Origin: CAZFLD01 sp964519835
GTDB lineage: Bacteria > Spirochaetota > Spirochaetia > DSM-27196 > CAZFLD01
Direction: 5' to 3'
Assembly (NCBI GenBank): GCA_964519835.1
Contig: CAZFLD010000003.1
Coordinates: 62,001-126,000 of the forward strand
Length of the DNA: 64,000 bases
Under the pieces are notes generated by a model. It was not told the origin of the DNA. It made no database searches and worked only from the letters and a program-made list of their open reading frames with translations. This document shows, one piece after another, positions 40,156-49,073 of the stretch; the stretch's first letter is position 1, and each line of letters starts with the position of its first letter. Position numbers and translations under genes: made by a program.

Positions 40156-42822
40156 ATGGCAAATAAGTACGTCTATTTTTTTGGCGAGGGAAAAGCCGAG
40201 GGCAGCAGAGACATGAAGGCCTTGCTGGGTGGCAAGGGCGCCAACCTGGCGGAGATGTCGAGTATCGGAGTTCCGGTGCCGCCGGGCTTCACCATTTCGA
40301 CCGAGGTCTGTGAAACCTATTCAGCAAACAAGTCGTACCCTCAGGGTCTCGAACAAGAGGTCGAGAAAAACCTCGATCGTCTCGAGAAGCTAATGAGCAA
40401 GAAGCTCGGCCAGGCCGACGATCCTCTTCTGGTCTCCGTACGATCCGGTGCCGCAATCTCCATGCCCGGAATGATGGACACCGTTCTCAACTTGGGCCTG
40501 AACGACAAAGCCGTCGAGGGCCTTGCCGCGAAGAGCGGCAACCCTCGATTTTCCTGGGACGCCTACCGTCGGTTTATCAACATGTTCGGCAACGTCGTTA
40601 TGGGTGTATCTCACGAGTACTTTGAAGAGGCTCTTGAGAAGATCAAAAAGAAAAAGAGAGTCGAGCTTGATACCGAGCTGGATGCCGACGATCTAAAGCA
40701 GGTGGTCGACGCCTACAAAGAAGTCTTCAAAAAACACACCAAAACGCCGTTTCCCCAAGAACCGACCAAGCAGCTGTGGGCCGCCGTCGACGCCGTCTTC
40801 GGCTCATGGGACAATCCACGCGCCGTCAGCTATCGGAAGATCAACGATATTAAGGGCCTCAAAGGCACCGCGGTCAATGTCCAGTCCATGGTCTTTGGTA
40901 ACCTTGGCGACGACTCGGGCACGGGTGTCTGTTTCTCTCGTGATCCGTCTACCGGCAAGAAGGTCTTCTACGGCGAGTACCTGATGAACGCTCAGGGCGA
41001 GGATGTGGTAGCCGGTATTAGAACGCCGATGGCGCTAAAGACCCTTGAGAAAAAAGATCCGAAGATCTACAAGCAGCTCGTCGACGTCAAAGATCGACTC
41101 GAAGCTCACTACAAAGACATGCAGGATATGGAGTTTACCATCGAACACGGTGGTCTCTATTTGTTGCAGACCAGAAACGGCAAGCGGACCGGCGCCGCGG
41201 CCATCAAGATCGCCGTCGACATGGTTTCAGAAAAGCTCATCGACCAGGAAACTGCCGTTCTTCGTGTAACGCCGGACCAGCTCGACCAGGTTTTCCATCC
41301 CCAAATCGATCCCAAAGTCAAAAAGACAATCAAAGCCGTGGCCAAGGGCCTTAACGCAAGCCCGGGTGCCGCCGCCGGCCATGCCGTATTTACCGCCGAG
41401 GAAGCAACCGAGTGGAAGAAGCAGGGCAAGAAGGTTCTGCTTATGCGCAAAGAGACCAGCCCAGAAGATATCGAGGGCATGCACGCGGCAGAGGGCATAC
41501 TCACCTCTACCGGTGGAATGACAAGCCACGCCGCGGTCGTCGCGCGTGGTATGGGCAAGCCCTGCGTCGCGGGCTGTAAAGACATCGCGATTTCCGGAAA
41601 GAAAGCCGTCGTACAAGACAAGACCATCAAACAGGGTGATTTTGTGACCATCGACGGTACCACCGGTGAAGTGTATGTCGGGCAACTCGATCTTTCTCAA
41701 CCAAAGATCGCAGGCGAGCTCAATACGTTTTTGAGTTGGGCCGACAAGATTCGTCTTGCCGATACACGCCCGGGCCTCAAACAAAAAGGCTTCCTCGTGC
41801 GGACAAATGCTGATACGCCTGCCGACGCCAAAAAAGCCCGCGAGTTCGGAGCGGAGGGCATCGGCCTCTGCCGCACCGAGCATATGTTTTTCGAGGAAGA
41901 CAAGATCTTTAGCTTCCGCCAGATGATCGTCGCCGAAGACAAAGAGGCGCGCGTCAAGGCGCTCAAGAAGATTCTACCCCTCCAGAAGAAGGACTTCCGG
42001 GGCATCTTCAAGGCGATGGACGGACTCCCGGTCACCATCCGGCTCCTCGACCCGCCTCTCCACGAGTTTGTGCCGCGGGAGAAAAAGGAAGTCGCTGATC
42101 TCGCCAAGGAGCTGGGGCTTTCGCCCGCGAAGCTCATGGCAAAAATTGATAGCCTCCACGAGCTCAACCCCATGCTTGGCCACCGCGGGTGCCGACTCGG
42201 CATAACGTATCCCGAGGTCTACGACATGCAGGTCGAGGCGATTATTGCAGCCGCCTGTGAGGTCGCAGCAAAAGGCGTCAAGGTCTTTCCCGAGATCATG
42301 ATTCCGCTTGTTGGTACGGCCAAGGAGCTCGAGGTGCTGCGAAACAACGCAATCGAGGTTGCCGACGGCGTCCTCAAGCAGAAAAAACAAAAGGTCGCCT
42401 ACACCATCGGTACCATGATCGAGATACCGCGGGCCGCACTAACGGCGGACGACGTCGCGCAGCACGCCGACTTTTTTAGCTTTGGCACCAACGACCTTAC
42501 ACAAATGACCTTTGGCTACAGCCGAGACGATGTGGGAAGCTTTGTGCCGGAGTACATTGATCAGGCCATTCTCGAGACCGATCCGTTTGCGGTTCTCGAC
42601 CAGACCGGCGTCGGCCAGCTCGTGGAGGTTGGTGTTACCAAGGGCCGCCAAACCAAACCGGACCTCAAGGTCGGTATCTGCGGCGAACACGGTGGTGAGC
42701 CCTCATCGGTAGACTTCTGCTACCGCGTAGGCATGAACTACGTCTCGTGCTCGCCGTTCCGCGTGCCCATTGCACGCCTGGCCGCGGCACAGTCTGTCGT
42801 CGCAAATCGGTCGAAGAAGTAG
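40156..42822 (+). CDS. ppdK: Pyruvate, phosphate dikinase
   Basis: It interconverts pyruvate, ATP and phosphate with PEP, AMP and PPi, working in glycolysis or gluconeogenesis. The 888 residues have the N-terminal nucleotide-grasp domain (LLGGKGANLAEM, VPPGFTISTEVC), the phospho-His domain with GGMTSHAAVVARGMGKPCV at about residues 460-480 (His is the transfer residue), and the C-terminal PEP/pyruvate barrel with CRTEHMFFE, EIMIPLVG and GTNDLTQMTFG. Length and domain order are typical. It is a single gene with its own terminator. Confidence 0.96.
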   Translation: MANKYVYFFGEGKAEGSRDMKALLGGKGANLAEMSSIGVPVPPGFTISTEVCETYSANKSYPQGLEQEVEKNLDRLEKLMSKKLGQADDPLLVSVRSGAAISMPGMMDTVLNLGLNDKAVEGLAAKSGNPRFSWDAYRRFINMFGNVVMGVSHEYFEEALEKIKKKKRVELDTELDADDLKQVVDAYKEVFKKHTKTPFPQEPTKQLWAAVDAVFGSWDNPRAVSYRKINDIKGLKGTAVNVQSMVFGNLGDDSGTGVCFSRDPSTGKKVFYGEYLMNAQGEDVVAGIRTPMALKTLEKKDPKIYKQLVDVKDRLEAHYKDMQDMEFTIEHGGLYLLQTRNGKRTGAAAIKIAVDMVSEKLIDQETAVLRVTPDQLDQVFHPQIDPKVKKTIKAVAKGLNASPGAAAGHAVFTAEEATEWKKQGKKVLLMRKETSPEDIEGMHAAEGILTSTGGMTSHAAVVARGMGKPCVAGCKDIAISGKKAVVQDKTIKQGDFVTIDGTTGEVYVGQLDLSQPKIAGELNTFLSWADKIRLADTRPGLKQKGFLVRTNADTPADAKKAREFGAEGIGLCRTEHMFFEEDKIFSFRQMIVAEDKEARVKALKKILPLQKKDFRGIFKAMDGLPVTIRLLDPPLHEFVPREKKEVADLAKELGLSPAKLMAKIDSLHELNPMLGHRGCRLGITYPEVYDMQVEAIIAAACEVAAKGVKVFPEIMIPLVGTAKELEVLRNNAIEVADGVLKQKKQKVAYTIGTMIEIPRAALTADDVAQHADFFSFGTNDLTQMTFGYSRDDVGSFVPEYIDQAILETDPFAVLDQTGVGQLVEVGVTKGRQTKPDLKVGICGEHGGEPSSVDFCYRVGMNYVSCSPFRVPIARLAAAQSVVANRSKK

Positions 42823-42849
42823 AGATCGAGCGTCTCAGCTGAATCAGGG

Positions 42850-42885
42850 CAGGCTGTTCCGTGAACCGGGACAGCCTGTTTTTTT
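42850..42885 (+). terminator. Intrinsic terminator after ppdK
   Basis: The stem CAGGCTGTTCC (42850-42860) pairs with 42868-42878 (one G-T pair) over a 7-nt loop. It is followed by seven T. It is 28 nt beyond the stop codon. Confidence 0.92.
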
Positions 42886-42991
42886 GAAGTGGTACAAAGA
42901 CTGTTAGTATGACTCGTGGTGTTTACGGTGGAAGTACCGGTGTTATCACCGGATGATGCTCCGTCGACCACACTCTTCGGACCAGACACAA

Positions 42992-43018
42992 AAAAGGGAC
43001 CCGTTGCCGGGTCCTTTT
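42992..43018 (-). terminator. Intrinsic terminator after tRNA-Phe
   Basis: On the minus strand AAAAGGACCCG pairs with CGGGTCCCTTT over a TTGC/GCAA loop and is followed by a run of T. It starts right at the tRNA 3' end. Confidence 0.85.
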
Positions 43019-43090
43019 GCCGCCGATCAGAATCGAACTGATGACACGGGGATTTTCAGTCCCCTGCTCTACCGACTGAGCTACAGCGGC
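43018..43090 (-). tRNA. tRNA-Phe (anticodon GAA)
   Basis: The minus strand folds into a standard cloverleaf: acceptor GCCGCTG / CGGCGGC (one G-T pair) with discriminator A, D arm GTAGCTCAGTCGGTAGAGC, anticodon stem GGGGA / TCCCC with loop CTGAAAA giving anticodon GAA, and T arm with GTTCGATTC. The length is 73 nt. No CCA is encoded, so it must be added after transcription. Confidence 0.96.
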
Positions 43091-43108
43091 GTGTTCGAGA
43101 ATGCAGCC

Positions 43109-43137
43109 ATTATGAAAATCGTGTTACTATTTGTCAA
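43109..43137 (-). promoter_or_regulatory. Sigma-70 promoter of tRNA-Phe
   Basis: TTGACA (43137-43132, perfect -35) and CATAAT (43114-43109) on the minus strand are 17 nt apart. Transcription would start near 43102, about 12 nt before the tRNA. Confidence 0.85.
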
Positions 43138-43276
43138 TAGTGTGGCCCGGCCGTTGGACGGGTGACGAACCACTTGCCGCGTCCGACATTGGGCGCGTGT
43201 AGACCGGTGCAGCCATCCTCTGAAGGGTGATCGGTGCGGACGCCGCAGCGGAGCAGAGAGAACGGAGTGTTGGTAG

Positions 43277-44443
43277 TTGAGACGGACTGACAAGAACAAG
43301 CCGGACCCAATCGACCCAAAACGGCCACAAGGCCTCGAGAAGCTTACCAAAAAGGGTCCGGGGAGCGGGGCACCCAATGTCGCGGAGCCGCGTGAAAAGA
43401 ACGGCGGCGGCACGCGCGCCGAGGCAAAGTCAGGTGAGAATAAGGGAGCGCGCACGGAGCGAGTCGCGAAGTTCCTGACACTGGTGGGACCTGACGAGGC
43501 CGCGGCGATTTTGCGACACCTGCCCGAGAGTGAGATTGAGACGGTGGCGGGGGCAATCGCCCGAGTGCGATCGGTTGGCAAGGACGAAGCTGCCGACATC
43601 CTCGAAGAGTTCGGGCGCCTCCGCAACGCCGGCGAAATGGTCGTCGACGGCCGAAAGACGGCGTTCGACATGCTCGAGCGCGCGTTTGGGACGGAGAGGG
43701 CAAACAGGCTTCTCCCGCAAGACCCACATGAGCGCTTTTTTGCATTTCTCAATAATCTGGAGCCTGCTCAACTCAACGTATTGTTCCGGGAAGAATCGCC
43801 GTCGGTGATTGCCCTGGTCCTCCCGTATTTGGATCGCGTGGCTGCGGCGGCGTTCCTAGGCGATCTGGAAGCGGAGCAACGCACCGATGTCGTGGTACGC
43901 ATGGCGACCTCGGAAAAGGTTGACGTGGAGGTCCTTCGCCGGGTCGAGGAGGCGCTACGGCGCCGAATCCGGAGTCACGCCCAAGTTGTTACGGAAACGG
44001 TTGACGGTAAGGCCGTCCTTGCCGAGATTTTACGCCATAGCGATCCGACATTCGAAGAGAGCTTGGTCGCCTCGGTAGAAGAGGAGGACGCGGACCTGGC
44101 CGAGGAGCTTCGGGATAAACTCTTTACCATCGACATGATCCTGTACATCGAGGATCGAGACCTGAGCACGATCCTGAGGGATATCGAGGACAAGGAGATC
44201 GCACTTGTTATGAAGGCGTTTACGCTCCGAAGCGAGGGCGACGAATTGCGGGCAAAACTGCTTCGGAATGTATCGGATCGCCGAAGGTATGACTTGATCG
44301 AGGAGTACAAGAGTCTTGGACCGACGCCCAAGTCGGAGATCAACGAAGCGGTGCATGCCCTTGTCTCTCGCTTGAAGAGCGACGTCAATGAGGGTAGACT
44401 TCGCATGCGTCGGCCGGGCGTCGACGACGATCAATGGGTATAG
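43277..44443 (+). CDS. fliG: FliG1-type flagellar motor switch paralogue
   Basis: FliG couples the stators to the rotor and sets direction. The 388 residues begin with about 60 extra charged residues, then the N, middle and C domains. The middle-domain EHPQ motif is changed to ESPS (about 173-176), while the C-terminal torque helix (IEDRDLSTILRDIEDKEIALVMKAF, about 291-315) keeps the key charged positions. Spirochaetes have two FliG proteins; the divergent FliG1 is not part of the main flagellar operon. Here it is alone, with a TTG start. FliG1 in Borrelia is reported to act at one pole. Confidence 0.85.
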   Translation: MRRTDKNKPDPIDPKRPQGLEKLTKKGPGSGAPNVAEPREKNGGGTRAEAKSGENKGARTERVAKFLTLVGPDEAAAILRHLPESEIETVAGAIARVRSVGKDEAADILEEFGRLRNAGEMVVDGRKTAFDMLERAFGTERANRLLPQDPHERFFAFLNNLEPAQLNVLFREESPSVIALVLPYLDRVAAAAFLGDLEAEQRTDVVVRMATSEKVDVEVLRRVEEALRRRIRSHAQVVTETVDGKAVLAEILRHSDPTFEESLVASVEEEDADLAEELRDKLFTIDMILYIEDRDLSTILRDIEDKEIALVMKAFTLRSEGDELRAKLLRNVSDRRRYDLIEEYKSLGPTPKSEINEAVHALVSRLKSDVNEGRLRMRRPGVDDDQWV

Positions 44444-44447
44444 AGTA

Positions 44448-45026
44448 ATGCCGAATCTTCGCACTGCATATTTGTGTTGGTTGCCGTCCATATTTGGCTT
44501 CGCGGGCCTGCACAAATTCTATTTGGGAAAGCCCGGTATGGGCATTCTCTATTTTTTGACGTGTGGACTCTTTGGCGTCGGCACCATCTATGATGCCTTT
44601 ACCATGGATGAACAGGTCCGCCGAGCAAGAATGCGCGCACGGTATCGGCGCGAGCTCGACTTCGACGACGAGTACGATTTTGAGCTGCGCCGATCTCTCG
44701 AGGATCGACGGCGGTCGGACCCTTTTGATCCGCCCGAGGCGGTTGATCCGCCCGAGGCGGTTGATCCGTACGAGATCCGTCGGCCGCGCCGTGGAAGCGA
44801 ATCGACAGAGCACACAATCCTGCGCCTCGCGAAGAAAAACGGGGGATTCACGACCCCCGCTGAGGTTGCCCTCGAGGGCGGCGTAAACACGGACGATGCC
44901 AAAAACGTCCTCGACGTTTTGGCGTCAAAAGGCTACGCCGAGGTTCGCATCAGGCGAAACGGTAGTGTCGTATACGTCTTTCAGGATTTCGTGGACCAGC
45001 GGGCGCCTGACGATTTTGTAGACTAG
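44448..45026 (+). CDS. TM2-domain membrane protein with DNA-binding-like tail
   Basis: This 192-residue protein begins with a TM2 domain: AYLCWLPSIFGFAGLHKFYLGKPGMGILYFLTCGLFGVGTIYD is two helices joined by a GLHKFYLGK turn (about 6-50). Then come a charged linker with 18-bp repeats encoding DPPEAV, and a C-terminal domain (about 118-180) that resembles a winged helix or a similar small fold. The function of TM2 proteins is unknown. ATG 44448 follows fliG by 4 nt; an open frame extends from 44388 within fliG. Confidence 0.75.
   Translation: MPNLRTAYLCWLPSIFGFAGLHKFYLGKPGMGILYFLTCGLFGVGTIYDAFTMDEQVRRARMRARYRRELDFDDEYDFELRRSLEDRRRSDPFDPPEAVDPPEAVDPYEIRRPRRGSESTEHTILRLAKKNGGFTTPAEVALEGGVNTDDAKNVLDVLASKGYAEVRIRRNGSVVYVFQDFVDQRAPDDFVD
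44727..44762 (+). repeat. Two tandem copies of an 18-bp unit in the TM2 gene
   Basis: GATCCGCCCGAGGCGGTT at 44727-44744 is repeated exactly at 44745-44762, followed by a partial third copy. It encodes six residues (DPPEAV) and keeps the reading frame. Confidence 0.95.
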
Positions 45027-45053
45027 TCACCTGTACCTTGCCTAGGAGCTAAT

Positions 45054-46838
45054 ATGACCGCGAATGAACTCCGCCGGAAGTATGTTGAATTCTTCGTATC
45101 TCGAAACCATGCAGAGATTTCCGGCGCTTCACTTATACCAGAGAACGACCCGACCGTGCTTTTTACCGTAGCCGGGATGCAGCCGTTGGTGCCGTACCTG
45201 CTTGGGCAGGAGCACCCCGCCGGCACTCGTCTTGTGGACTACCAAAAGTGTATTCGAACGATTGATATCGAGGACGTCGGTGACTTCAGCCACCTCACGT
45301 TTTTCGAGATGTTGGGAAACTGGTCCCTGGGTGACTACTTCAAGGATGAGGCGATTCACCTCAGCTTTGAGTTTATCACCTCCCCGGAGTGGCTCGGAAT
45401 CCCGGTGGAAAGGCTCTCCGTAACCGTCTTCGGCGGCGACGAAGAAGTCCCCGCCGACGAAACATCGGCCGCCATCTGGGAGAGCTTGGGTGTCCCCCGT
45501 GAGCGGATCTACTTCCTGGGCCGCGAGGACAATTGGTGGGGACCGGCCGGCCAGACGGGCCCCTGCGGACCTAACACCGAGATGTTTATCGACACGGGAA
45601 TTCCCGGTACTCCGGAGAGTCGGCCGGGTGTGTCCGACGGCAAGTACATGGAAATATGGAACGACGTCTTTATGGAGTACAACAAACGGGAGGACGGTAG
45701 CTACGAAAAACTTCCGCGGCCTTGTGTCGACACCGGCATGGGAATCGAGCGAACAATCGCGATACTCCAGGGAAAGACGTCGGTTTACGAAGCCGAGATC
45801 TTCACGCCACTTATTTCGATGATCGAGGAGCGCTCCGGGCACACGTATGGCCGGAACGAGGCTGTGGATCGCAGCATCCGGATTATCTGCGACCACGCGC
45901 GCACGGCGGCGTTTATCCTCGGCGACGAGCGGGGCGTAGCGCCGTCGAACGTAGGGCAGGGCTACATTCTTCGGCGTCTGATTCGACGGGCGGTGCGTCA
46001 TGGACGGAAGATCGGCCTCGAAGGAGCGTTATTGAGCGAGCCGGCAAGGCTGGTCGTCGACATGTACAAGGGGCCGTATCCCATTCTCCAGAAAAACATT
46101 GAGATGATTGTTGGGGAACTCGATGCGGAGACAAACAAATTCTTCGAGACCCTAAAAAAAGGCGAGCACGAGTTCGAAAAACTTTTGCCGAACCTAAAGA
46201 AGAATCCAAAGCGAGAGATTCCTGGGCGGGTGGCATTTCGTTTGTACGATACATTTGGGTTTCCTATCGAGATTACCGAGGAGCTTGCGGCGGAACAGGG
46301 CTTTACCGTCGACCGCGCCGGATTCGACGGGGCGTATCGCAAGCACCAAGAACAATCAAAAATGGACTCGAGCCAGGTCTTCAAGGGCGGTTTGGCCGAC
46401 CACGGAGAAATGACCACCCGCCTCCACACGGCAACTCATCTGCTGCATCAGGCACTTCGCCAGGTCTTGGGCCAACACGTTGGGCAAAAGGGCAGCAACA
46501 TCACCAAAGAGCGGCTCCGTTTTGACTTCACCCACCCGGAGAAGATGTCCGATGAAGAGATCGAAAAGGTCCAGAGCATCGTGAACGAGCAGATCAATCG
46601 AGATCTGCCCGTGAGTTTTGAGAAGATGACTTTGGAGGAGGCTCGCCAAGCCGGCGCCATCGCCTTGTTTGGGGACCGGTACGACGAGGTCGTGAAGGTC
46701 TACTCCGTCGGCGACTTCTCCAAAGAGGTCTGTGGCGGACCCCATGTCGAAACCACGGCCGAGTTGGGCCGGTTCCGGATAACAAAAGAGCAATCGTCGA
46801 GCGCGGGTGTGCGGCGAATCAAGGCGGTGCTGGAGTAG
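45054..46838 (+). CDS. alaS: Alanyl-tRNA synthetase, short form
   Basis: It charges tRNA-Ala. The 594 residues have the class II core (YVEFFVSRNHAEI at the N-terminus, LVPYLLGQEHPAG, TFFEMLGNWSLGDYFK, PGPCG-like GQTGPCGPNTEM, and the motif 3 region GRGVAPSNVGQGYILRRLIRRAV-like sequence), a linker, and an editing domain with HTATHLLHQAL and CGGPHV zinc ligands. It lacks the C-terminal DHHA1/C-Ala domain of most bacterial AlaRS (about 870 residues); this short form is characteristic of spirochaetes as I recall. ATG 45054 with AGGAG upstream. Confidence 0.95.
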   Translation: MTANELRRKYVEFFVSRNHAEISGASLIPENDPTVLFTVAGMQPLVPYLLGQEHPAGTRLVDYQKCIRTIDIEDVGDFSHLTFFEMLGNWSLGDYFKDEAIHLSFEFITSPEWLGIPVERLSVTVFGGDEEVPADETSAAIWESLGVPRERIYFLGREDNWWGPAGQTGPCGPNTEMFIDTGIPGTPESRPGVSDGKYMEIWNDVFMEYNKREDGSYEKLPRPCVDTGMGIERTIAILQGKTSVYEAEIFTPLISMIEERSGHTYGRNEAVDRSIRIICDHARTAAFILGDERGVAPSNVGQGYILRRLIRRAVRHGRKIGLEGALLSEPARLVVDMYKGPYPILQKNIEMIVGELDAETNKFFETLKKGEHEFEKLLPNLKKNPKREIPGRVAFRLYDTFGFPIEITEELAAEQGFTVDRAGFDGAYRKHQEQSKMDSSQVFKGGLADHGEMTTRLHTATHLLHQALRQVLGQHVGQKGSNITKERLRFDFTHPEKMSDEEIEKVQSIVNEQINRDLPVSFEKMTLEEARQAGAIALFGDRYDEVVKVYSVGDFSKEVCGGPHVETTAELGRFRITKEQSSSAGVRRIKAVLE

Positions 46839-46926
46839 GGGAGGTGCTACTTACTACCCGCCCGGCGGATGTGGCGGGAGGCGGTGGGGCGCCCGCATAG
46901 GGGGTAGGTGACGGTGCCCGCCGCGG

Positions 46927-48087
46927 CTACTGACTACGGCGCGAAAGGCGGGCGAGACGTTCCGAGACGGCGGGGTTTTTGGCGCCGTGGCTTTGGAATC
47001 GCTGCAACGCCGCCACAGCCGACTCCATGTTTCCGTTAAGCTCATGGCAGCTCGCGAGCTCCAGGTATAGGCGTGCATTCTTTGGATCAACGCGAATCGC
47101 CTCTTCCAACGACGACACCGCCTGGTCTATCTCGCCATCCTCTCTATGAATGATCGCGAGTCCCAGAACCGCGTAAACGTCGTATTCGATATTAAGAGCC
47201 CTTTTGTAGTAATCAACCGCCTTTTGGAGGTCGCCCATCGAGCGGTACGCGTCTCCGGCGCGCGTGAGAATTACCTTGTTTTTGGGATCCTTTGCCAGAA
47301 TCGCGTTCCAGTGGTCCAAAGAGTCGTGCGGTCTGTTTAGGCCCCGGAAACAGTCGGCAAGGCCGAAATGAGCGTAAAAGTTGCCGTGGTCCCGCTCCAG
47401 GGCCTCCTCGAAAAACGGTTGGCCCTTCGCGTACTCTCTTAGCTTTCGGTAGCAGTTACCGATCGCCGTGAGGACTCGTATGTCCACGCGGGGGCCGTCG
47501 ATCTCGTGAATGCGCCTGAAGTAGGAGCTGGCCCCCTCGTAGTCCCGAAACTCGTACAGGAGGTGGCCCAGGCCGATTAGCGCATAAGCGTTGTCTTTCT
47601 CCACCTCCAGCGCCCGAAGGTAGATTTCCCGACTGCGCTTGAGGTTTTTTACCTTGCGATATGCATCCGCAACTCGTGTCAGGACGGTGACATTGTTGTC
47701 GTCCAACTCGAGATACTGCTCCCATACCTCTATGGCCCGATTGTACATCCGGATGGACTTATAACAGTCGGCGAGTCCAAAGAGCGCATAGTTGTTGTGG
47801 GGATACACCCGAAGACATCGCTCATAGTGCTGTATGGCGTCGTGGAAATGCCTTCTTTTTCGCTCGGCATCGCCAAGACCGACAAGCGCGTAGTTATTGT
47901 CCGGATCGTAGGTCAGAATTTCCGCGAACTGGTCGACCGCTTTGTCGACAAAACCCTCTTTAAGGAGCTGGTAGCCACGCTGCGAAAGATCTGAGAGGTG
48001 TTGGATCAACGCGTTCCGCTCCCGGTCGCTCAGCTCCTCGGGGCGTGGCTGTTCCTTGTTTACTCCGTGATCGTAATCGCTATTCAT
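46927..48087 (-). CDS. TPR-repeat protein
   Basis: This 386-residue cytoplasmic protein is made of roughly nine tetratricopeptide repeats (about 35-375) with the typical pattern, for example NNYALFGLADCYKSIRMYNRAIEVWEQYL. TPR arrays are protein-binding scaffolds and the partners are unknown. No signal peptide. It lies 12 nt after the small protein at 48100-48429, so they are in one operon. It ends facing alaS across 88 nt of GC-rich sequence with possible stem-loops. Confidence 0.87.
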   Translation of the reverse strand: MNSDYDHGVNKEQPRPEELSDRERNALIQHLSDLSQRGYQLLKEGFVDKAVDQFAEILTYDPDNNYALVGLGDAERKRRHFHDAIQHYERCLRVYPHNNYALFGLADCYKSIRMYNRAIEVWEQYLELDDNNVTVLTRVADAYRKVKNLKRSREIYLRALEVEKDNAYALIGLGHLLYEFRDYEGASSYFRRIHEIDGPRVDIRVLTAIGNCYRKLREYAKGQPFFEEALERDHGNFYAHFGLADCFRGLNRPHDSLDHWNAILAKDPKNKVILTRAGDAYRSMGDLQKAVDYYKRALNIEYDVYAVLGLAIIHREDGEIDQAVSSLEEAIRVDPKNARLYLELASCHELNGNMESAVAALQRFQSHGAKNPAVSERLARLSRRSQ

Positions 48088-48099
48088 TGGAGTTTAGCG

Positions 48100-48429
48100 C
48101 TATGCCTCTGCCAACCACGACCGCACAACCGCAGCCATCTTTTCCGCCATCATCTCTACCCGATGTCTGTCCGGCGCGGTCCAGTACATCCTGAGGGCTT
48201 CCAGCGGCATGTCCCGCTTATAGTAATGGTCGCCGAGGCGAATAATCCCGTCCGCATAGTGGACGGTAAGAAATATGCGCCTGGCGGTCTCAATATCGCC
48301 TTTGTTGAAAAGCTCGTTTCCCTTCCTGATAAGTGCAGACCTTGTGGATCCGTCGAGCTGTGCCTTCGCACCCGCCGTAACCTTGATAAAGCCGTCGCCA
48401 ATTGTGCGTCGCAACTCCTCAGAATTCAT
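48100..48429 (-). CDS. Small conserved-looking helical protein of unknown function
   Basis: The 109 residues are helical, with a TPR-like middle stretch GNELFNKGDIETARRIFLTV and HYADGIIRLGDHYYKRDMPLEALRMYW. No catalytic motif is seen. It lies between hisB and the TPR protein, 56 nt downstream of hisB. It may cooperate with the TPR protein. Confidence 0.75.
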   Translation of the reverse strand: MNSEELRRTIGDGFIKVTAGAKAQLDGSTRSALIRKGNELFNKGDIETARRIFLTVHYADGIIRLGDHYYKRDMPLEALRMYWTAPDRHRVEMMAEKMAAVVRSWLAEA

Positions 48430-48485
48430 CAGCTGTTTACCGGATTATAACCCACGGCATCGCGGATTTCTACCGTTGGTAGGGA

Positions 48486-49073
48486 TCAACCAAGGCTTCC
48501 CTTTGTAGATAATGGACCCTTCTCGTCGGTGTCCAAGGGTGTATACGCTTGGCGGGCGGCCCGGCCGAACGCCTTAAACGCCGCCTCGATGAGGTGGTGA
48601 CTATTGATGCCGTAACGGTATTCGAGGTGGAGATTCGCCCTGGACGAGAGCACAAGCCCGGTGAAGAACTCCCTGAACAGTATGACGTCCAAGTTGCCGC
48701 AATACTGCTGCGGAAGCTCGCCGTTATACACCAAAAAGCTCCGTCCGGAGACGTCGATTGTTACCTCGGAGAGCGCATCGTCCATGGGAATCACGGCGTG
48801 CCCGAATCTCGCGACGGGGCCACAAGCGTCGGCCCATTTAGTTAGTGCAGAACCAAGGACGATGCCCACGTCCTCCATTAGATGGTGCGGGTCCACGTCG
48901 ACGTCGCCGGTCGCGTCGATTGCCAGTCCCAACGTTCCGTGAAAGCCGGCGGCGGTGAGCATGTGGTCGAAGAACGGCAGACCGGTTGATATAATGCCGG
49001 GTGCCTTCCCGAGATCGAGCGTAAGGCTCACAGAGGTTTCTTTGGTTTGTCGTTTCACGGTCACGTCGCTCAT
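48486..49073 (-). CDS. hisB: Imidazoleglycerol-phosphate dehydratase
   Basis: It removes water from imidazole glycerol phosphate in histidine synthesis. The 195 residues have the family motifs LPFFDHMLTA, DPHHLMEDVGIVLG, GRSFLVYN and INSHHLIEAAFKAFGRA, with His clusters binding two Mn ions. ATG 49073 overlaps the hisG stop as ATGA. The monofunctional dehydratase lacks a phosphatase domain. Confidence 0.95.
   Translation of the reverse strand: MSDVTVKRQTKETSVSLTLDLGKAPGIISTGLPFFDHMLTAAGFHGTLGLAIDATGDVDVDPHHLMEDVGIVLGSALTKWADACGPVARFGHAVIPMDDALSEVTIDVSGRSFLVYNGELPQQYCGNLDVILFREFFTGLVLSSRANLHLEYRYGINSHHLIEAAFKAFGRAARQAYTPLDTDEKGPLSTKGSLG

Noticed and set aside
46839..46926. Intrinsic terminator between alaS and the TPR gene
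   Set aside because: GC-rich inverted segments are present, but there is no clean stem plus T-run on either strand.
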